Assembly: GCA_016303175.1 (NCBI GenBank)
Contig: JAEDMF010000037.1
Coordinates: forward strand, 1-12,753
DNA length: 12,753 bases
Direction: 5' to 3'
Origin: Bacteroidales bacterium
GTDB lineage: Bacteria > Bacteroidota > Bacteroidia > Bacteroidales > UBA932
Under the pieces are notes generated by a model. The model saw nothing but the letters and a program-made list of their open reading frames with translations. It was not told where the DNA came from and did not search any database. Positions 8,886-12,753 of this stretch are shown here, in pieces (position 1 is the first letter of the stretch; the number at the start of each line of letters is the position of its first letter). The translations under genes and the position numbers were made by a program.

Positions 8886-10082
8886 TTACCTTATAATATA
8901 GGTATAGGTTACTTCTTCAGAGTCGCCGGCGTAGAAATCCACGGTAACACTCTTGCGGCTGACATTCATCTTGAAGGAGCCGGCGGTATAAGAATGAATG
9001 TAGCGGGTAATGCCAGGGCGGTATTCGTCGAAAAGAGCACTTTCGTCCTTGACAGCAGAGCCGTCCGGCATCTTTTTGATATTCTGGCGGAAACGTCCGT
9101 AAGCGTCCGGGTTGTCAGCAGGGTAGGGATAAGTCCCCTGCTTCTCCCTTGCCCATACACTGTTCATTTCCAATTGTGTGATGACACCTCCGTCACCCTT
9201 CCATTCAGTCAGAGCCGTGGCGTGGGAATGGCCGCAAAGAACTATGGCCTTCCTCTTTGCAAACTCGGCACGAAAATGCTTTCTGGCCGCCTCCTGAGCC
9301 TCGCTCTTTCCTCCGAAAAGAAACCAGCGGCAATTGGCGGCATCCATTGGAAAAACAGGACCATGCACCAGTACGAAGGTGTGGCGGGCGCCTTTTGTCT
9401 TCTTGAGCAGGCGGTCCAACTCGGCGGCATCGGGATGCGTGAAATCCACGACTATATATGCGTCCGGACCGACCATAAAGGCAAAGGTCGTTCCCTGAAC
9501 GGGTATTCCGAGTTCCCCGGACATTCTAGCTGGCATATATTCGTCATAAACCTTGCGGGCGTCCGTGCCTCTGATGTCGTGATTGCCGGCAACAGTGACA
9601 AAAGGCAGACTCCGGAATTTGGCCTTGAAGGCATTCATCACGTCGTCCAACATCTTCCTATGCACTTCGCCCTTGCCGCAGTCTCCCTGAATCAAGTCTC
9701 CGGTCTGCAGAGCCATAACCGTGCTGCTGTCCACCAGTGAAGCGCAACGGTCTAGCAATCTGGGACAGCGCTCGCTCCACATCAGGGCATTTCTGGCAAA
9801 TTCAGCACGCCTGACTCTTTCGAGCCATTCTTCCTTGTCTCTGTAATTGGAGTGATAAGTCTCAGGAGGGTCGGTATCATAGTGGGTATCTCCAAGTATT
9901 ACAACGGAATAGTCAAGGTTGCGGACGGAACTGCCTCCAAAGTTGCGGACGGAACAACGCTTTGCGGGCCCGGCTTCCTGAATCAATTCGCAATAGCGGA
10001 TTCGCTTGGCGGACAAAGTGGGAACAGTGAGCAGAAAACACAATGCAGCACACACAAAACATCTGCAGAATTGTCGCATCAT
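8886..10082 (-). CDS. Secreted calcineurin-like metallophosphoesterase
   Basis: This protein would hydrolyse phosphomono- or diesters with a two-metal centre in the periplasm or at the cell surface. I chose the ATG at 10080-10082 because it opens directly onto a signal peptide (MMRQFCRCFVCAALCFLLTVPTLSA). An upstream in-frame ATG at 10119-10121 would add 13 residues that do not fit a signal. The ATG at 10077-10079 is also possible. Counting from 10082, all metal-site motifs are intact: 'GDTHYD' (Asp65, His67), 'TGDLIQGD' (Asp129), 'GNHDIRG' (Asn167, His168), 'LVHGP' (His240) and 'CGHSHA' (His285, His287). A short internal duplication, SVRNFGGS then SVRNLDYS, precedes the domain. It is the first gene of the co-directional cluster, with one base between its stop and the next start. 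A link to dephosphorylating an imported or surface glycan is inferred from context only; a housekeeping secreted phosphatase is the alternative. Confidence 0.93.
   Translation of the reverse strand: MMRQFCRCFVCAALCFLLTVPTLSAKRIRYCELIQEAGPAKRCSVRNFGGSSVRNLDYSVVILGDTHYDTDPPETYHSNYRDKEEWLERVRRAEFARNALMWSERCPRLLDRCASLVDSSTVMALQTGDLIQGDCGKGEVHRKMLDDVMNAFKAKFRSLPFVTVAGNHDIRGTDARKVYDEYMPARMSGELGIPVQGTTFAFMVGPDAYIVVDFTHPDAAELDRLLKKTKGARHTFVLVHGPVFPMDAANCRWFLFGGKSEAQEAARKHFRAEFAKRKAIVLCGHSHATALTEWKGDGGVITQLEMNSVWAREKQGTYPYPADNPDAYGRFRQNIKKMPDGSAVKDESALFDEYRPGITRYIHSYTAGSFKMNVSRKSVTVDFYAGDSEEVTYTYIIR
9918..9955. repeat. 14-bp direct repeat, 24-bp period, in the phosphoesterase gene
   Basis: GTTGCGGACGGAAC occurs at 9918-9931 and again at 9942-9955. 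In frame it duplicates an 8-residue unit starting SVRN, between the signal peptide region and the first metal motif. It is probably a small slippage duplication in a linker and does not touch the active site. Confidence 0.8.
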
Positions 10083-10174
10083 AAACTTCGTTTTATAAGT
10101 TCTACACATCCCGGAGGGCATTCTACCACCAGAAAGAGACGCAATTTACGACAAATAGCAAGATATCCTGCGAA

Positions 10175-10186
10175 TAAAACGTTTTA
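10175..10186. promoter_or_regulatory. Perfect 12-bp palindrome, candidate operator upstream of the operon
   Basis: TAAAACGTTTTA at this position reads the same on both strands, and its right half is followed at once by another CGTTTT (10187-10192). It lies 92 bases upstream of the chosen phosphoesterase start, in the only long non-coding gap, which is where the operon promoter should be. I looked for the Bacteroides -33 TTTG and -7 TAnnTTTG boxes downstream of it and found only partial matches with wrong spacing, so I call no promoter. An AT-rich palindrome of this length can occur by chance. Confidence 0.25.
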
Positions 10187-10200
10187 CGTTTTGCCTACTC

Positions 10201-10224
10201 CGCGGCTTTAACGGCAAGTCCGCG
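10201..10224 (-). terminator. Candidate hairpin downstream of the helicase gene
   Basis: On the plus strand CGCGGCTT (10201-10208) pairs with AAG (10216-10218) and CCGCG (10220-10224), giving eight base pairs with one bulged base at 10219 and a 7-base loop. In the direction of transcription it lies 47 bases after the helicase stop. No run of U follows directly, so it is not a standard intrinsic terminator. It could still end or protect the helicase transcript, or it could be chance. Confidence 0.35.
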
Positions 10225-10270
10225 TTGCAAATCCCGCATCGGCCACAAAGACAGAAGGCCTAGGACCGTA

Positions 10271-12753
10271 TCACTGGAGCGGGAACCAAAGTTCAGCGCG
10301 AATTTGAGTGTAGCCGAGAGACTTGAAGAGGTTCTTGTACCGCTCAAGCTGCTTTACGTAGGCCGGGCTATCTTCTCCGAACTTGTAATCCACAATCAGC
10401 ACTGAGCCGTCAGGGCCTATGATTACACGGTCAGGGCGTTCTGTTGCACCGTATGCATTGACTATATCCTGTTCCAGGAGAACCTTCTCTCCCTCCTGTT
10501 GCGCAAAATATTCGGGATGGGCCTCCGCAGCCTTTTGAAGGAGCGGGAGTACCTTGTCTGCGTCTGTCCGGGACAGTTTGCCTTCATCCACCAGACTGAC
10601 AACGGCTCCGGGAAGGTCGTCAATTTTCACAACCTTTGAAAGGACGTCGTGAAGGACAATTCCACGATGGCGTTCTTTCATTGTGTCGAGGCTCTGCTCG
10701 TCGGCATTGAAGAAATCGGCGGCATAAGGGCGGACCTTAAGGCGATCTCCGAGAGGGAAAACCTTGTAAGCTAGGGGTATAAGCCCCGAGGCATCGTCCG
10801 AAGCATCCTGAGCAGTAGCGGCAGAAGCAGCGGCGGCATCCGAGAAGCCAGAGCCATCAGCAGTGGAGGCAGGGGCAGTGGAGGCAGAGGCAGCAGGGGC
10901 AGCAGAAGCCTGGTTTGCAGGGGCAGCAGGGGCGGCAACCGAAGAGCCAGAGTCAGGGGCAGCAGCCGAAGAGCCAGCAGGGGCGGCGGGCATAGCTGCG
11001 GTCAGTCCTTTGCCGGCATCACCATTGACGAAATTTTGGAGTATGGTGGCAAAATTGCTAAGTGACTTTCCAGAGCCCGGCGTTCCGACAAGCATCATCT
11101 CGTGAACAGCGCGTGTGGTGGCTACATAAGCCATATTGATGGCGTCAACAGCTTGGGCAAAACGTTCTTCCTCATACTGATTGCAGAAGCAGCTGTTCTC
11201 GTCACCAGAGCTCAATTCCACTCGGAAAAGTTTGCCCGAAGCCTCTGCAATCAAATTGGCGGCAGGGTCAGTCGATGCGGCAGCGCCGGAAGAAGAGACA
11301 TCAGCAGCGCCGGAAGCTACACCGCCGACAGCAGAAGAGACATCAGCAGCGCCGGAAGCTACACCGCCGACAGCAGCGGCAGCGCCGGCACAAGCAGAAG
11401 CGCCAGCAGCGAACTCCGGACAGCACCAGGCCTGAGTGCCGCTGTGGTACAATTCGATATCCTCCACAAAGGGCACAATCACATAAGGAAAGTCCAGCCC
11501 CTTGCTCTTGTGTATAGAAGTAATCTTCACATAATCAGCCGACAAAGGAGAGCTTACAGTAGGATTCTTGCTTTCCCAGTATTCGAGAAAAGCGTGCAGA
11601 TTATTTCCCTCAGAGCGAGTGTAATCCATCAGAAAATCCACAAAGGCCGTCACATACACAGCCTCAGCAGCACAATCCGCCGCATAGCGGGCGTCGGCAG
11701 AAAGTATGCCGTACAATTCATCGCACAAACCGCAAAGCGAGTGATATGATGTAGGAACCTCCATATCAATTTTTATCGCTTCCCGGGCATTCAGAGCATT
11801 TTCCGGATTGTCCACAAGGGACAGCATGGATACCAATCTCCGCACCGTAAGCGATTGCCTTATATTCAAGGCAGACTCCGTAATAACCTGTATCCCATTG
11901 TCTATCAAGGCCTGAGCGATATCTGTTCCCGTGTCGTTCTTGCGCACAAGCACGCCGATTTCACCATAGGGGATCCCGCGCGCATGCCAAGACTTCACCG
12001 CCTCAACCACAGCATAAGGCTGACTTTTCTTGTCATCAAGAAAACTTACATATACAGCACCCTGCCCCTCTTGTCTGTCAGGCCTTCCCAATTTCTGGTA
12101 ACAATCCTTATATATATCGGCAATCTGGCTGCCGCTCCCCATAGCCGCGTCAAGCACCCCAGCCGCATAAGGATAGAAAGCATTGTTGAACTTCACTATG
12201 GCCTGGTCACTGCGGTAATTGCAGTCCAAAGGCTCCACCATAGCCCGGGGGAAGACTTTCTGCACTTCAGAGGCCAGAAGATTCCAATCCGAGTCCCTCC
12301 ACCGGTAAATACTCTGCTTGACATCCCCTACTATCAGGTTGTTCACCTTGTTTCCCCTCTTATCGTTGGAATCGCTCTCGGCAAGCAGGGGCTTGAAATT
12401 CTCCCACTGCGTCGCGGAGGTGTCCTGAAACTCGTCCAGAAGAAAATGTTTCAATCGCACTCCGACCTTCTCGAAGACAAAGGGGGCATCCGAACCGGCT
12501 ATGATATCCTTGAGCATACCATTGGATTCATCCAGACAAACTACATTCTTCTCTTTCTGTATGCGGTCGAAAGTGGTCCACAGACGACGGGCCACTCCGA
12601 GTCCGTAGATATTGCCGAGTATCTTCACGGCAGTATTGTAGAGTTTGATGTTCGAATCCCAGAAAGCCAATATGTCCTGCATTTCGCTTCCCACGGCAGA
12701 AAGAGCAGGGTTCAACAGATGCGCATTCTTCTTTGCAAACCAAGTCTCAGGGT
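10271..12753 (-). CDS. addA: UvrD/AddA-type helicase-nuclease, C-terminal part (cut by right edge)
   Basis: This is a double-strand-break end-processing enzyme of the AddA/RecB class. The N-terminal part, including the true Walker A and the start, lies beyond the edge. The frame is open through 12753, and residue numbers here count from codon 12715. Helicase motifs are II 'LLDEFQDT' (92-99), III 'VGDVKQSIYRWRDSD' (129-143), IV 'LDCNYRS' (163-169), V 'KITSIHKSKGLDFP' (397-410) and VI 'MAYVATTRA' (528-536). The C-terminal PD-(D/E)XK nuclease shows 'GIVLHDVL' (His689), 'LLEQDI' (Glu748), 'DRVII' (Asp762), 'IVDYK' (Asp776, Lys778) and 'KQLERY' (Gln789). Two alanine-rich tracts interrupt the protein at about 436-486 and 572-641. 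AddA is favoured over RecB because Bacteroidales are known for AddAB, but the symbol is tentative since no partner gene is visible. It seems to belong to a transcription unit separate from the sus-like operon. Confidence 0.95.
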   Translation of the reverse strand, partial: PETWFAKKNAHLLNPALSAVGSEMQDILAFWDSNIKLYNTAVKILGNIYGLGVARRLWTTFDRIQKEKNVVCLDESNGMLKDIIAGSDAPFVFEKVGVRLKHFLLDEFQDTSATQWENFKPLLAESDSNDKRGNKVNNLIVGDVKQSIYRWRDSDWNLLASEVQKVFPRAMVEPLDCNYRSDQAIVKFNNAFYPYAAGVLDAAMGSGSQIADIYKDCYQKLGRPDRQEGQGAVYVSFLDDKKSQPYAVVEAVKSWHARGIPYGEIGVLVRKNDTGTDIAQALIDNGIQVITESALNIRQSLTVRRLVSMLSLVDNPENALNAREAIKIDMEVPTSYHSLCGLCDELYGILSADARYAADCAAEAVYVTAFVDFLMDYTRSEGNNLHAFLEYWESKNPTVSSPLSADYVKITSIHKSKGLDFPYVIVPFVEDIELYHSGTQAWCCPEFAAGASACAGAAAAVGGVASGAADVSSAVGGVASGAADVSSSGAAASTDPAANLIAEASGKLFRVELSSGDENSCFCNQYEEERFAQAVDAINMAYVATTRAVHEMMLVGTPGSGKSLSNFATILQNFVNGDAGKGLTAAMPAAPAGSSAAAPDSGSSVAAPAAPANQASAAPAASASTAPASTADGSGFSDAAAASAATAQDASDDASGLIPLAYKVFPLGDRLKVRPYAADFFNADEQSLDTMKERHRGIVLHDVLSKVVKIDDLPGAVVSLVDEGKLSRTDADKVLPLLQKAAEAHPEYFAQQEGEKVLLEQDIVNAYGATERPDRVIIGPDGSVLIVDYKFGEDSPAYVKQLERYKNLFKSLGYTQIRAELWFPLQ
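10793..11002. repeat. Alanine/serine/proline-rich low-complexity coding tract
   Basis: About 70 codons of the helicase gene are nearly all Ala, Ser, Pro, Gly and Asp, linking the helicase part to the nuclease part. The DNA is made of short imperfect repeats such as GGCAGTGGAGGCAG (near 10858-10890) and GAAGAGCCAG (near 10940-10980). It looks like an expanded flexible linker and codes for no recognisable domain. Confidence 0.85.
11291..11374. repeat. 42-bp perfect tandem repeat, two copies, inside the helicase gene
   Basis: Bases 11291-11332 and 11333-11374 are identical 42-bp copies, and two further bases also match. Truncated relatives of the unit (CAGCGCCGGA) sit just before and just after. 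The period is a multiple of three, so the frame is kept and the protein gains a 14-residue unit, AVGGVASGAADVSS, twice. It lies in an alanine-rich insertion between helicase motifs V and VI. Confidence 0.95.

Noticed and set aside
11291..11374. Possible CRISPR-like repeat
   Set aside because: The copies are directly adjacent with no spacers, only two exist, and they are in frame inside a gene.
11275..11517. Arg/Gln/His-rich, histone-like small frame on the plus strand
   Set aside because: The basic composition is a by-product of the repeated GC-rich coding tract of the helicase read in another frame.
12713..12715. TTG as the start codon of the helicase gene
   Set aside because: The frame stays open to the window edge with plausible protein, and the N-terminal helicase motifs must lie upstream, so this is an internal leucine.

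Overview
The window looks like a chromosomal segment of a Bacteroidetes bacterium, most likely a gut-type Bacteroidales species of moderate GC. The evidence is a SusC/SusD pair, several lipoproteins with Bacteroidetes-style signal peptides, a GH43 glycoside hydrolase, and almost no recognisable Shine-Dalgarno sequences. I cannot name the genus. Every gene I can support lies on the minus strand, so transcription runs from high to low coordinates.

Layout in the direction of transcription. (1) 12753-10271 is the C-terminal part of a UvrD/AddA-type helicase fused to a PD-(D/E)XK nuclease. It runs off the right edge and carries two alanine-rich low-complexity insertions, one built on a perfect 42-bp tandem repeat. 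(2) 10270-10083 is a 188-base gap, the longest non-coding stretch. It holds a bulged GC hairpin and a perfect 12-bp palindrome. (3) 10082-593 and on to base 1 is a tight cluster of six genes with gaps of 1 to about 38 bases or a short overlap: a secreted calcineurin-like phosphoesterase, a lipoprotein with a C-terminal DUF2233/NAGPA-like (phosphodiester glycosidase) fold, a SusC-type TonB-dependent transporter, a SusD-type lipoprotein, a GH43 arabinanase-like lipoprotein, and the start of a fimbrillin-like lipoprotein cut by the left edge.

The six-gene cluster reads as one polysaccharide utilisation operon. SusC and SusD would bind and import an oligosaccharide, GH43 would cut an arabinose- or xylose-type linkage at the surface, and the last lipoprotein may be a surface glycan-binding or fimbrial-type protein. 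The unusual part is the head of the operon, where a phosphoesterase and a phosphodiester-glycosidase-like protein come first. This suggests a phosphorylated or phosphodiester-decorated glycan as substrate. However, the DUF2233-like protein has lost the family's hallmark glycine-rich motifs, so it may bind rather than cut. No dedicated regulator (HTCS, ECF sigma/anti-sigma or SusR-like) lies in the window. I see no tRNA, rRNA, CRISPR array, insertion sequence or phage gene.
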